Shown here: one piece after another, positions 6,215 to 14,054 of the stretch
How positions within the stretch are numbered: position 1 is the stretch's first letter
Layout: each line of letters opens with the position of its first letter
Origin: Aquabacter sp.
GTDB lineage: Bacteria > Pseudomonadota > Alphaproteobacteria > Rhizobiales > Xanthobacteraceae
Reading direction: 5' to 3'
DNA: 15,588 nt
NCBI GenBank assembly: GCA_030147645.1
Contig: JASBUY010000192.1
Coordinates: 1 to 15,588 of the forward strand
Translations under genes and position numbers: made by a program
Notes under the pieces: model-generated
Told to the model about the DNA's origin: nothing
Database searches by the model: none
The model's input: the letters and a program-made list of their open reading frames with translations, nothing else

Positions 6215-7421
6215 GAGTTCGTCGTCCCCTTCGGTCTCCCTGCCCCGTTGGACCGGCCTTCCCGCCCTCGCCGTCCTCACGCTGCGCCGCCTGCTGTCCG
6301 GGCTGCCCGCAGGCCATGCCCAGATCACCTTGCCGGACGGCGCGCGGCTTGAATTTCGCGGTCGCGCGCCCGGCCCCTCGGCTCGGGTGACGCTGCATCG
6401 CTGGCGCGGGGTGCGCAAGCTCATCACCGGGGGCGATATCGGTTTCGCCGAAGCCTATGCGGCCGGCGACTGGTCCAGCCCCGACCTTCCCGCCGTGCTG
6501 GAACTTGGCGCGGTCAATGCCATCGAGTTGGAACGCCTGGTCGCCGGATCGGCCCCGGCGCGCCTGTGGAATCTCGCCCGCCACGGCCTCAGGATGAACT
6601 CCAAGGCGGGCAGCAAGCGCAACATCACCTTCCATTACGATCTCGGGAACGCCTTTTACGAACTGTGGCTCGACCCCAGCATGACCTATTCGTCCGCGCT
6701 CTACAGCCGGCCGGATATGAGCCTGGAGGCGGCGCAACAGGCCAAGATCGCCCGCGCGGCGGACCTGTTGGATCTCAAGGGCGGGGAACAGGTGCTGGAG
6801 ATCGGCGCGGGATGGGGCGCCATGGCCGCGCATCTTGCCGCGCGCGGCGCGCATGTAACCGGCCTCACCCTGTCGCATGAGCAACTTGCCCATGCCGAAG
6901 CGCTGCCACCGCCAGCCGGCGGCAGCATGGCATTCCGCCTTCAGGATTATCGCGATACACGCGGCACGTTTGACCGCGTCATCTCCATCGAGATGATCGA
7001 GGCGGTGGGCGAGCGCTATTGGCCGCGCTATTTCCAGGCGGTGCGCGACTGCCTCAAACCCGGCGGACTTGCCGTGCTGCAGGTCATCACCATCGCTGAG
7101 GAGCGGTTCGAGGCCTACCGGCGCAGCGCCGACTTCATCCAGCGCTACATCTTCCCCGGCGGCATGCTGCTCACCCCCGCCATCATCGCCCGGCAGGCGG
7201 AACAGGCAGGTCTCTCTTTGTCGGCCAGCGAGACGTTCGGCCAGAGCTATGCCCGCACCCTTGCCGAATGGCGCCGCCGCTTCCTCGACCAGACCGAGGC
7301 GCTGGAGCACATGGGCTTCGACCGCACCTTCCGCCGCATCTGGGAGTATTACCTCGCCTATTGCGAGGCGGGTTTTCGCTGCGGCGCCATCAATGTGGGG
7401 CTCTACACGCTGAAGGGCTGA
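6204..7421 (+). CDS. CFA-synthase family SAM-dependent acyl-chain methyltransferase
   Basis: A 405-residue protein of the cyclopropane-fatty-acyl-phospholipid synthase family (E. coli Cfa is 382). An N-terminal lipid-binding domain (about 20-135) precedes the methyltransferase fold: HYDLGNAFYELWLDPSMTYS (144-163), SAM motif VLEIGAGWG (197-205), FDRVISIEMIEAVG (256-269) and FIQRYIFPGG (311-320). Compared with the bicarbonate pocket of E. coli Cfa, E239, I268 and Y317 are kept (E266, I295, Y349), but C139 is S164 and H266 is Q293. It would methylate unsaturated phospholipid acyl chains; ring closure is uncertain, and it may instead be a methyl/methylene transferase as in furan fatty acid synthesis. 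AGGA at 6190-6193 precedes ATG 6204, which lies inside the end of the DUF1365 gene. Confidence 0.9.
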   Translation: MSIESSSSPSVSLPRWTGLPALAVLTLRRLLSGLPAGHAQITLPDGARLEFRGRAPGPSARVTLHRWRGVRKLITGGDIGFAEAYAAGDWSSPDLPAVLELGAVNAIELERLVAGSAPARLWNLARHGLRMNSKAGSKRNITFHYDLGNAFYELWLDPSMTYSSALYSRPDMSLEAAQQAKIARAADLLDLKGGEQVLEIGAGWGAMAAHLAARGAHVTGLTLSHEQLAHAEALPPPAGGSMAFRLQDYRDTRGTFDRVISIEMIEAVGERYWPRYFQAVRDCLKPGGLAVLQVITIAEERFEAYRRSADFIQRYIFPGGMLLTPAIIARQAEQAGLSLSASETFGQSYARTLAEWRRRFLDQTEALEHMGFDRTFRRIWEYYLAYCEAGFRCGAINVGLYTLKG

Positions 7422-7428
7422 GCACGGC

Positions 7429-7457
7429 TTTTGCCCGCCGCCCGGCGATCCTATATC
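7429..7457 (+). promoter_or_regulatory. Weak housekeeping-type promoter candidate before kdsD
   Basis: TTTTGC (7429-7434), 17 nt, then TATATC (7452-7457) in the 95-bp gap before the isomerase gene. The -10 is fair, the -35 poor. The gap holds no clear terminator for the preceding operon. Confidence 0.28.
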
Positions 7458-7516
7458 CTGCCGGACCCGGCCTTTCCCGCCCGCAAGGGCGCAGGGCACG
7501 CAGTTCGAGACGGTTC

Positions 7517-8512
7517 ATGACAGTGTCCACGACGCCGGCGGCCCGTGACGGCCGCGCCAGCGACGATCTCATCGATCTCTGCCGCGACGCCATGCGCGAG
7601 GAGGCCCAGGCGCTCATCACCTATGCCGCCTCCATGGGCGCGGAGTTCGGCGCGGCCCTGCGCCTGCTGCACGACGCCAAGGACCCGGTGGTGGTGGCCG
7701 GAATCGGCAAATCCGGCCATGTGGCCCGCAAGATCGCCGCGACCTTCCTGTCCATCGGGCGCCCCGCCGTGTTCCTGCATGCCGCCGAGGCGAGCCATGG
7801 CGATCTCGGCCTGATCGGGGCGCAGAGCGCGGTCCTGCTGCTGTCCAATTCCGGCGAGACGCCCGAACTCTCGGACCTCATCAGCTTCTGCGAGGCCCAT
7901 GGCGTGCCCATGGTGGCCATCACCAGCGCGGCGGAGAGCACGCTCGGGCGCCGCGCCCAGGTGACGCTGGCCTATGGCGCGGTCAAGGAGGTTTGTCCCA
8001 ACGGACTTGCGCCCACCACCTCCACCACCCTCATGCTGGCCATCGGCGACGCGCTCGCCGTGGGCCTCACCAGCATGCTCGGCACCACGGCCGCCGATTT
8101 CCGCCGCTACCATCCCGGCGGGAAGCTCGGCGCGCGGCTGCTTCGGGCAGGCGACCTGATGCACCAGGGCGACGCGCTGCCCGTGGTGGCGCCCGACCTG
8201 CCCATGCAGGAAGCCGTCATCACCATGTCGGCCAAGGGGTTCGGCGTCGCGCTGGTGGTGAAGGATGGCGCCGTCGAAGGCATCATCACGGACGGCGACA
8301 TGCGGCGGAACATCGCCCGGCTGTGGCAATCCAAGGCCGGGGACATCATCCTCGGCAAGCCCATCTCGGTGACCCCCGACATGCTTGCGGGCGACGCGCT
8401 CGCGCTCATGAGCGCGCACCGCATCACCTGCCTCGTGGTGGAAGACGGGCGCGGCGCGCTCCAGGGGCTCTTGACCATGCACGATTGCGTGCGCGCGGGC
8501 GTCGGAGAATAG
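7517..8512 (+). CDS. kdsD: D-arabinose 5-phosphate isomerase (KdsD/KpsF/GutQ family)
   Basis: A 331-residue cytosolic enzyme that converts ribulose 5-phosphate to arabinose 5-phosphate, the first step to Kdo for lipopolysaccharide. The N-terminal SIS domain (about 40-175) carries GIGKSGH (62-68), HAAEASHGDLG (88-98), LSNSGETPEL (109-118) and KEVCPNGLAPTTSTT (157-171). The four catalytic positions of E. coli KdsD (K59, E111, E152, H193) are matched at a constant +6 offset: K65, E117, E158, H199 (RRYHPGGKLG). Two CBS domains follow (about 212-270 and 276-329), the usual regulatory tail, so length and order are standard. ATG 7517 is the first start before the SIS domain; the ribosome binding site is weak. 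No capsule genes are nearby, so a general LPS role is likelier than a KpsF capsule role. Confidence 0.95.
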   Translation: MTVSTTPAARDGRASDDLIDLCRDAMREEAQALITYAASMGAEFGAALRLLHDAKDPVVVAGIGKSGHVARKIAATFLSIGRPAVFLHAAEASHGDLGLIGAQSAVLLLSNSGETPELSDLISFCEAHGVPMVAITSAAESTLGRRAQVTLAYGAVKEVCPNGLAPTTSTTLMLAIGDALAVGLTSMLGTTAADFRRYHPGGKLGARLLRAGDLMHQGDALPVVAPDLPMQEAVITMSAKGFGVALVVKDGAVEGIITDGDMRRNIARLWQSKAGDIILGKPISVTPDMLAGDALALMSAHRITCLVVEDGRGALQGLLTMHDCVRAGVGE

Positions 8513-8551
8513 AAGAGGGCTGCGTCGCAGCCGCGAAAAGGAGGCGGGAGC

Positions 8552-8863
8552 ATGGCGCCAAGGCAGCGGTCGACCAAGCCCGGCACCACGCCCGGCGTCA
8601 CCCCGCCGGCTGTGCCGGCGCGCATCCCGCCCGCCCGGACCCGTCCGGCGCGCGCCAAGAAGCCGGCGACCGCCGCGCCCGCAGGGGCGGTCGGTGCGGC
8701 GGCGGTGGGCACGGCGGCCTTGGGAACGCTCGCGCTCGGCGCCCTGGCGGTCGGGGCGCTGGCCATCGGCGCCCTCGCTATCGGCCGGCTCGGCATCCGC
8801 AATGCCCGCATCCGACGGCTGGAAATCGACGAACTGGTCATCCACCGCCAGCAGGAAACGTGA
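8552..8863 (+). CDS. Small protein with five-residue repeats, function unknown
   Basis: A 103-residue protein with a very good ribosome binding site (AAAAGGAGG, 8536-8544). Residues 1-45 are Pro/Arg/Lys/Thr-rich and basic. Residues 46-78 are built from Ala/Leu/Gly/Ile, and residues 79-99 are charged. Residue spacing is strikingly regular in steps of five: LALGA, LAVGA, LAIGA, LAIGR, LGIRN, ARIRR, LEIDE, LVIHR. The hydrophobic part could be one transmembrane helix, but the period continues into the charged part, which fits a short pentapeptide-type beta solenoid better. I do not recognise a named family. It follows kdsD by 39 nt and may be co-transcribed with it and with the next small gene, 25 nt downstream. 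Confidence 0.68.
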   Translation: MAPRQRSTKPGTTPGVTPPAVPARIPPARTRPARAKKPATAAPAGAVGAAAVGTAALGTLALGALAVGALAIGALAIGRLGIRNARIRRLEIDELVIHRQQET

Positions 8864-8888
8864 CCCGCTCAAGAAGAAGAGGACCCCC

Positions 8889-9077
8889 ATGGCCCGGCCC
8901 GCGGATCTTTCGGTGATGATGCTCGACCATATCCAGATGGAGGTGCCGGACGGCTATGCCGGCTACGGCTTCTATCTGGTGGATCAGGACCTGCGCATCC
9001 ATGCCGGCCCCTTCCGCACCCGCGCTTTGGCCGAGGCCCATCTTGAGGACCTCTGGCACCTGCCCCGCACCGGCTGA
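8889..9077 (+). CDS. Small hypothetical protein (62 residues)
   Basis: A short soluble protein, not recognised. It begins MARPADLSVMMLDHIQMEV and contains GYGFYLVDQDLRIHAGPFRTRALAEAHLEDLW, which reads as two beta strands followed by a helix. Such a compact alpha/beta pattern is unlike the Arg/Pro/Ser-rich shadows in other frames. AAGAGGA (8877-8883) sits 5 nt before ATG 8889, so the start is well supported, although the frame is open further upstream across the previous gene. It ends 23 nt before the stop of the convergent ABC permease. Function cannot be inferred from context. Confidence 0.65.
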   Translation: MARPADLSVMMLDHIQMEVPDGYAGYGFYLVDQDLRIHAGPFRTRALAEAHLEDLWHLPRTG

Positions 9078-9100
9078 TCCCGCACCAAGCCTTACAAGCC

Positions 9101-11641
9101 TTAAAGGTGCCGCAGCACCCGCACCGGCGGGACGCTCAGCGCGCGCCAGGTGCCCACCAGCCCGAAGCCCAGCGTGAAGGCGAGCGCGATGGCGACCGCA
9201 CCCACCGCGGCGAGCGGCGAGAAGGCGAAGCCGATATTCATCACCCGGGTCACCACCACATAGGCCGCGAGCGTCCCCGCGCCGATGGCGAATACCGCCG
9301 TCGCAAGACCGAGCCCGGCATATTCCAGGCCATATGCACCCACGAGGCGGGCTCGGGTCGCCCCCAGCGTCTTCAGCACCACGGCGTCATAGACCCTGTG
9401 CTGGTGCCCCGCCGCCAGCGCACCTGCCAGCACCAGGACCGAGGTCGCCAGGGTGACGAGGCTGGCGATGCGGATGCCGAGCGCGAGGTCCGCGACGATC
9501 TTGTTCGCCTGGTCCAGCGCCTCCTTGACGCGGATCGTAGTGACGGCGGGATAGGCGGCGGCCATGGCCTTGAGCAGATCCACCTCGCCCGCAGGATCGC
9601 TCCCGTTCGGATAGGTCAGCGTGGCGAGCGCGGTGTGGGGGGCGCCGGCGAAGGTGGCGGGCGAGAAGACCATGACGAAATTGATGCCGAGCCGCTCCCA
9701 TTTCACCTCCCGCAAATTGGAGATGCGGGCGGTGATCTCACGGCCGAGCACATTGACGGTGACGCTGTCGCCGATCTTGAGGCCGAGCCCCTCGGCGAGC
9801 TTCTTCTCGAACGACACCAGCGGTGCGCTCTCCTGCGGGCCCCACCAGTCGCCCTCCACCAGGGTCGAACCCTCGGGCACATCCTGCGAGAAGGAGATGC
9901 CCCGATCGCTCTGCAGCACCCAGGCCGCGTCGGCCGAGGGCTTGGCCTGTTCGACCGGCGTGCCGTTGAGATCCACGATGCGCCCGCGCAGCATGGGCAC
10001 CGACTGATACTGTGCCCCCCGCGCGCGCTGGGCGAGGAAGCGGGAAAAATCCGCCTCGTCCGCGCTCGGCACGTCCACGAAGAAGAAGCTCGGCGCCCGC
10101 TCCGCCAGCGAGCCGCCGATCTCCTCGGTGAGGCTGCGATCGATGAGCGCGATGGCGGTCAGCAGCGACAGGCCGAGGCCGAGCGAGAGCACCACGGTCG
10201 GGGTCAGCGCCCCCGGCCGGTGGACATTGGCCAAGGCCAGGCGCGCCATGGTGGCGCGCGGTTTGGGCAGGCGCCGCGCCAGGGCCATCAGCAGCAAGGC
10301 GACGCCGCGCAGCAGGATGAACACGCCCGCCGCCGCCGCCAGGAAGATGGCCGCCGCGCGCTTGTCCTCGGCGGTGAGGATGGCAAGGGCGGCGAGCCCC
10401 GCGACGGCGAGAGCGCACAGGCCGGCATAGAGCAGTGGCGGGCGCCGCCGGTTCTCCCCCAGCGCATCGCGGAACAGGCGCGAGACCGGCGCCTCCTGGG
10501 CCTGAGCCAGCGGCCAGAGCGTGAAGGCGAGCGTCACCAGCGCCCCATAAAGGGCGGCGAGAAAGAGCGCGAGCGGGCTGAGTTCCGGCGCCAGCGGGAA
10601 GGGAATGAGTTGGCCCGCCGCAAACGCCACCAGGAAGGGCAGGCCGGCGCCGAGCGCGAGGCCGATCGAAATGCCAATGGCCGCAAGGATGGCGACCTGC
10701 GCCAGATAGGTGCCGAACACGGTGCCCCGCGCCGCGCCGAGCGCCTTGAAGGTGGCGATGGTTTCGCGCTTGGCCGCGAGATGGCTGGACACCGCATTGG
10801 CGACCCCCACGCCGCCCACCAGAAGGGCGGTCAGCCCCACAAGGGTCAGATATTGCGCGATCCGCCGAACGTTGCGCTCCAGTTGGGGGGAGGCGCCATC
10901 GCGCGTGCGCACTTCAAACCCCGCCGCCGGTGCGCCGGCACGTACCCGCTCCACAAAGGCCGAGAGGGCCGCATCGCCCGCATCCGCGAGCCGCACACGA
11001 TAGATCCAGCGCACGAGGCTCCCGGGCTGGATCAGCCCGGTCTGTGCCAGCGCGTCCTGCCCAACCATGAGGCGCGGGCCGAAGCCGACGCCAGCGGACA
11101 GCCGGTCGGGCTCGGAGGTGACGACGCCCCGCAACTGGAACGTGGCATCGCCCACTTTGATCTCATCGCCCACCTTCACCGCGAGGCGTGCCAGCAGAGT
11201 CTCGTCGCCGAGCGCGCCCGGACGGCCCGCGCGCACCGCCAGAAGATCGGCGAGCGGGGCAGACGGCTGGCTCTCCAGCGTCCCCACTAGGGGATAGGTG
11301 GCAGGGTCCACCGCCTTCAGTTCCACCAGCGTCGCATCGCCCGACGGCGCACGCGCCATGGCGCGCAAGGTGGCGACGCGCGATACGGTGCCGCCCTCGG
11401 TGAGGAGGGCCAGTTCTTCCGGCGCCGCCTCACGCTGGATCAGCGCGAAGGCGGCATCGCCGCCGAGAATGGCGCGCCCCTCGCGCGCCAGTCCCTCCGT
11501 GAGGGCTCGGGCGAAGGATCCCACCCCCGCAATGGCCATGACGCCGAGGGCCAGGCAGGCGAGAAAGACGAAGAAGCCACGGCGGGCGCCGCGCAACTCA
11601 CGCAGCGCAAAGCGCAAGGCGGGGGGAAAGGACAGGCTCAT
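9101..11641 (-). CDS. ABC transporter permease, YbbP-like, two FtsX domains
   Basis: An 846-residue inner-membrane permease of the FtsX/ABC3 type, about ten membrane helices: one near 22-44, then three between 262 and 380 (first FtsX domain), three or four between 403 and 500, and three at the C-terminus (about 722-745, 772-797, 808-832; second FtsX domain). Each FtsX domain has the coupling sequence next to its helix: KALGAARGTV (299-308) and KTLGATRARLV (757-767). Large periplasmic loops (about 45-260 and 505-715) fit a mechanotransmission or lipoprotein/lipid extraction role rather than small-solute import. Its ATG overlaps the ATPase stop as ATGA. E. coli has the same order, ybbA-ybbP, divergent from tesA. 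The substrate is unknown. Confidence 0.92.
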   Translation of the reverse strand: MSLSFPPALRFALRELRGARRGFFVFLACLALGVMAIAGVGSFARALTEGLAREGRAILGGDAAFALIQREAAPEELALLTEGGTVSRVATLRAMARAPSGDATLVELKAVDPATYPLVGTLESQPSAPLADLLAVRAGRPGALGDETLLARLAVKVGDEIKVGDATFQLRGVVTSEPDRLSAGVGFGPRLMVGQDALAQTGLIQPGSLVRWIYRVRLADAGDAALSAFVERVRAGAPAAGFEVRTRDGASPQLERNVRRIAQYLTLVGLTALLVGGVGVANAVSSHLAAKRETIATFKALGAARGTVFGTYLAQVAILAAIGISIGLALGAGLPFLVAFAAGQLIPFPLAPELSPLALFLAALYGALVTLAFTLWPLAQAQEAPVSRLFRDALGENRRRPPLLYAGLCALAVAGLAALAILTAEDKRAAAIFLAAAAGVFILLRGVALLLMALARRLPKPRATMARLALANVHRPGALTPTVVLSLGLGLSLLTAIALIDRSLTEEIGGSLAERAPSFFFVDVPSADEADFSRFLAQRARGAQYQSVPMLRGRIVDLNGTPVEQAKPSADAAWVLQSDRGISFSQDVPEGSTLVEGDWWGPQESAPLVSFEKKLAEGLGLKIGDSVTVNVLGREITARISNLREVKWERLGINFVMVFSPATFAGAPHTALATLTYPNGSDPAGEVDLLKAMAAAYPAVTTIRVKEALDQANKIVADLALGIRIASLVTLATSVLVLAGALAAGHQHRVYDAVVLKTLGATRARLVGAYGLEYAGLGLATAVFAIGAGTLAAYVVVTRVMNIGFAFSPLAAVGAVAIALAFTLGFGLVGTWRALSVPPVRVLRHL

Positions 11642-12348
11642 GACAGCAGCGTCGCCCGCGCCTCGTCCGCCTCGATGGCGCCCGAGCGCAGCCGCACCAC
11701 CCGTCCGCAGCGGGCCGCCAGCGCGCCATCATGGGTGACGAGGACAAGCGTGGTGCCGCGAGCGCGGTGGGCCGCGAAGAGGAGATCCATGATGTGCCGG
11801 CCAGTGGCCTCGTCCAAGTTGCCGGTTGGCTCGTCCGCCACCAATATGCGCGGCTCCGGCGCCAGGGCGCGGGCCACGGCGACGCGCTGCTGCTCGCCGC
11901 CGGAGAGTTGAGAAGGGTAATGCCGCATGCGCCCGCCGAGCCCCACGGCCTCCAGTTCCGCCGCCGCGCGGGGGAAGGCGTCCGGCCGTCCGGCCAATTC
12001 CAGTGGCACCGCCACGTTTTCCAGGGCGGTCATGGTGGGGATGAGGTGGAAGGATTGGAACACGATCCCCACATGGGACCCACGGAAGCGCGCCAGCGCA
12101 TCCTCGTCGAGGCCGGCCAGTTCCGTGCCTGCCACCTTGACCGATCCCCGGTCGGCCCGTTCAAGGCCGGCCATCACCATCAGGAGCGTGGACTTGCCCG
12201 AGCCCGACGGCCCCACGAGGCCGACCGTTTCGCCCGCCGCGATGGACAGGGAGAGCGATTTCAGCACATGCACGCGGGCTGCGCCGGCGCCGAGGGACAA
12301 ATCGACATCGGAGAGCGAAATGACAGGTGGAAGGGCAAGGACATTCAT
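11638..12348 (-). CDS. ABC transporter ATP-binding protein, YbbA/LolD-like
   Basis: A 236-residue nucleotide-binding subunit for the permease that follows. All motifs are intact: Walker A GPSGSGKST (46-54), Q-loop Q98 (VFQSFHLIPTMTALENV), signature LSGGEQQR (148-155), Walker B ILVADEPTGNLDE (168-180) and H-loop H206. GNLD and IPTMTALENV mark the MacB/LolD/YbbA class of exporters with FtsX-type permeases. ATG 12348 gives the usual length; an in-frame ATG at 12378 would add 10 residues, and neither has a strong Shine-Dalgarno. With ATG 12348, the start codon overlaps the start of tesA on the opposite strand at the palindrome CATG (12346-12349), so each promoter must lie within the other gene or one start is further in. 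Confidence 0.94.
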   Translation of the reverse strand: MNVLALPPVISLSDVDLSLGAGAARVHVLKSLSLSIAAGETVGLVGPSGSGKSTLLMVMAGLERADRGSVKVAGTELAGLDEDALARFRGSHVGIVFQSFHLIPTMTALENVAVPLELAGRPDAFPRAAAELEAVGLGGRMRHYPSQLSGGEQQRVAVARALAPEPRILVADEPTGNLDEATGRHIMDLLFAAHRARGTTLVLVTHDGALAARCGRVVRLRSGAIEADEARATLLS

Positions 12349-13096
12349 GAAATCGGGGACCTGGCTCGGAACGGGCATCGGCGCGACGCTGCGGTATTGC
12401 GCCGCCAAAATTACGGCATTGGTGCCATATGGATCGGCCGCTGGCGCATTCAAAGGGCTGGTGCTGGCCCTGGGAGCGGTCACGTTCCTGTCATCTGGTG
12501 CTGTGGCGGCGCCGATCCGTTTGGTGGCGCTGGGCGATAGTCTCACGGCGGGCCTCGGATTGCCGCGTTCCGACAGCTTCGCCGCCAAGCTCGAAGCCGC
12601 CCTGAAGGCCAAGGGGCTCAACGTCACCGTCATCAATGCTGGCGTCTCGGGCGACACCACGGCGGCGGGGCTCGCGCGCCTCGACTGGAGCGTGCCGCGT
12701 GACGCGGACGCGGTGATCGTTGAATTGGGCGCCAATGACATGCTGCGCGGCCTCAGCCCTGACATCGCGCGGCGCAATCTCACGGAAATCCTGACCCGCC
12801 TCAAGGCGCGCCGCATCCCGGTTCTGCTCGCGGGCATGCGCGCCGCGCCCAATCTCGGCGCCGACTATGCCCGGGCGTTCGATGCCATCTATCCGGACCT
12901 TGCCGCGCAATTCTCCGTGCCGCTCTATCCCTTCTTCCTCGAAGGTGTCGCGGGCGACCGGGCGCTGAACCAGAAAGACGGCATCCACCCCACCGCCGAG
13001 GGTGTCGACCGCATTGTCGCGGGCATCCTGCCGGCCGCCGAGGCGCTGGTGCGCGAGGTGGCGGCCAGCAAGGGCGCCGCTTCGCGCGGTCAGTAG
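12347..13096 (+). CDS. tesA: Arylesterase/lysophospholipase L1-like SGNH hydrolase
   Basis: A 249-residue exported esterase/thioesterase. The SGNH blocks are complete: GDSLTAG (63-69) with nucleophile S65, block II NAGVSGDTT (97-105), block III GANDMLRG (128-135) with N130, and block V DGIHPT (211-216) giving the D211/H214 of the triad. A hydrophobic signal core (about 36-54, ending AVAAP) directs it to the periplasm. ATG 12347 has AGGA at 12338-12341, but it leaves a long 36-residue n-region; GTG 12421 would give a conventional signal peptide without a good ribosome binding site. The pairing with a divergent YbbA/YbbP-like exporter matches E. coli. It acts on short acyl esters or lysophospholipids; the true substrate is unknown. 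Its 3' end overlaps the convergent gene by 7 bp. Confidence 0.92.
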   Translation: MKSGTWLGTGIGATLRYCAAKITALVPYGSAAGAFKGLVLALGAVTFLSSGAVAAPIRLVALGDSLTAGLGLPRSDSFAAKLEAALKAKGLNVTVINAGVSGDTTAAGLARLDWSVPRDADAVIVELGANDMLRGLSPDIARRNLTEILTRLKARRIPVLLAGMRAAPNLGADYARAFDAIYPDLAAQFSVPLYPFFLEGVAGDRALNQKDGIHPTAEGVDRIVAGILPAAEALVREVAASKGAASRGQ

Positions 13097-13959
13097 CGAA
13101 GCAGGACAGCGGCGACGATGCCGTTCTCCTGAATCGCATTGCGGGCGTACCAGGTGGTGACGCCCGCAAGCATGAAGGACACATTATCGGCGGCGTCATA
13201 CATCCCGCCCACCTGCAGCTTGTAATATTCGTAGGAGACGCCGAAGACCGGCTCTTGGCCCGCGCCTTCCGACATCACGTTGAAGGATTGGACCAGCATC
13301 AGCCATTGCGGCGCGACGCGCACGCCAAGCGTCGCATCGAGCCGGATTTCATCCGGGGGTGCGCCTTCCCGCAGGCGCTGGGCGGCTTCAAGATCGAGGA
13401 AGGCGGGCAGGCCGAACAGGGTGAAGGTCAGGCCTGCGAGCAGGCGCAGGTCGATCTCCGAATCGCCATAGCCGATCGCCGCGAGCCCTGCGGAGGGCTT
13501 GGCGCCTGGGACGCGGAGCAGCGCCTGCGCCGAGACGATCCACCCCTCCCCTTGCGCGAAGCGCACGCGCGCTCCGAGATCGGTATAGCCAAAGCCGGAA
13601 TAGCGCGACGGCGCGCCATCAATCGTCCCCGCCTCGCCGGCCCCGACATCGATCTGTATCAGTTCCGGCGCGGCCATCAGCGTCAGCCAGTCGCTGGCGC
13701 CATATTCGAGGAAAAGCTGAGTTGTGACCTTGTCATAGGTCCGGCTGTCGAACAGGACGCCTTGCGCGTCATAGGCCTGCGAGGACCATGTGGCGGTGGT
13801 CTGGAAGAAGGCTGAGCCGGCGGACTCTTCCTGCGTCCAGGCTCCGGCGCGGGCGGGCGCGAACCCCACCATTGAAACAAGGCCGCCCAGCGCCAGCATC
13901 GCGAATCCCAGCCGGGCGGACCATGCCCGGACGCCGCCCCTCCCCGCACGCCCCCGCAT
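13090..13959 (-). CDS. Predicted outer-membrane beta-barrel protein
   Basis: A 289-residue exported protein. A signal peptide covers about residues 1-38 (basic n-region, hydrophobic LGFAMLALGGLVSMVGFA, then PARA before GAW). The mature part is a succession of alternating-pattern strands with turn-rich gaps (for example TTQLFLEYGASDWLTLMAAPEL, 78-99, and FGVSYEYYKLQVGGMYD) and ends in LLRY, an aromatic C-terminal residue typical of BAM-assembled barrels. It resembles the transporter-like barrel proteins often annotated near phenol-degradation MetA-type families, but I cannot assign a function. ATG 13959 follows a GAGG 7 nt upstream. The gene points toward tesA and the ends overlap by 7 bp; no terminator separates them. 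Confidence 0.75.
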   Translation of the reverse strand: MRGRAGRGGVRAWSARLGFAMLALGGLVSMVGFAPARAGAWTQEESAGSAFFQTTATWSSQAYDAQGVLFDSRTYDKVTTQLFLEYGASDWLTLMAAPELIQIDVGAGEAGTIDGAPSRYSGFGYTDLGARVRFAQGEGWIVSAQALLRVPGAKPSAGLAAIGYGDSEIDLRLLAGLTFTLFGLPAFLDLEAAQRLREGAPPDEIRLDATLGVRVAPQWLMLVQSFNVMSEGAGQEPVFGVSYEYYKLQVGGMYDAADNVSFMLAGVTTWYARNAIQENGIVAAVLLRY

Positions 13960-14054
13960 GCCACAACCTCGCTCAACCCCAGCACAACCAGAGCATGCTT
14001 AATCCCGGGCGTCCAGCCCCAGCGGGAGGTAAGGCGCGACGCCTAGAGCATGCG

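Noticed and set aside
5964..7499. 511-codon minus-strand frame across the DUF1365 and methyltransferase genes
   Set aside because: Low-complexity Arg/Gly/Ala/Glu composition, no motif, and opposite two intact family members.
8518..8532. GGCTGC-GTC-GCAGCC hairpin after kdsD as an intrinsic terminator
   Set aside because: A 6-bp stem with no T-run; it is followed at once by the Shine-Dalgarno of the next gene, so read-through is more likely.
7451..8890. 479-codon minus-strand frame opposite kdsD
   Set aside because: Shadow frame; composition is dominated by Arg, Gly and His, and kdsD has all catalytic residues in the other direction.
9107..11290. 727-codon open frame on the plus strand opposite the ABC permease
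   Set aside because: The product is rich in Arg, Gln, Gly, His and Asp without domains or a ribosome binding site; it is a GC-rich shadow of a well-supported permease.
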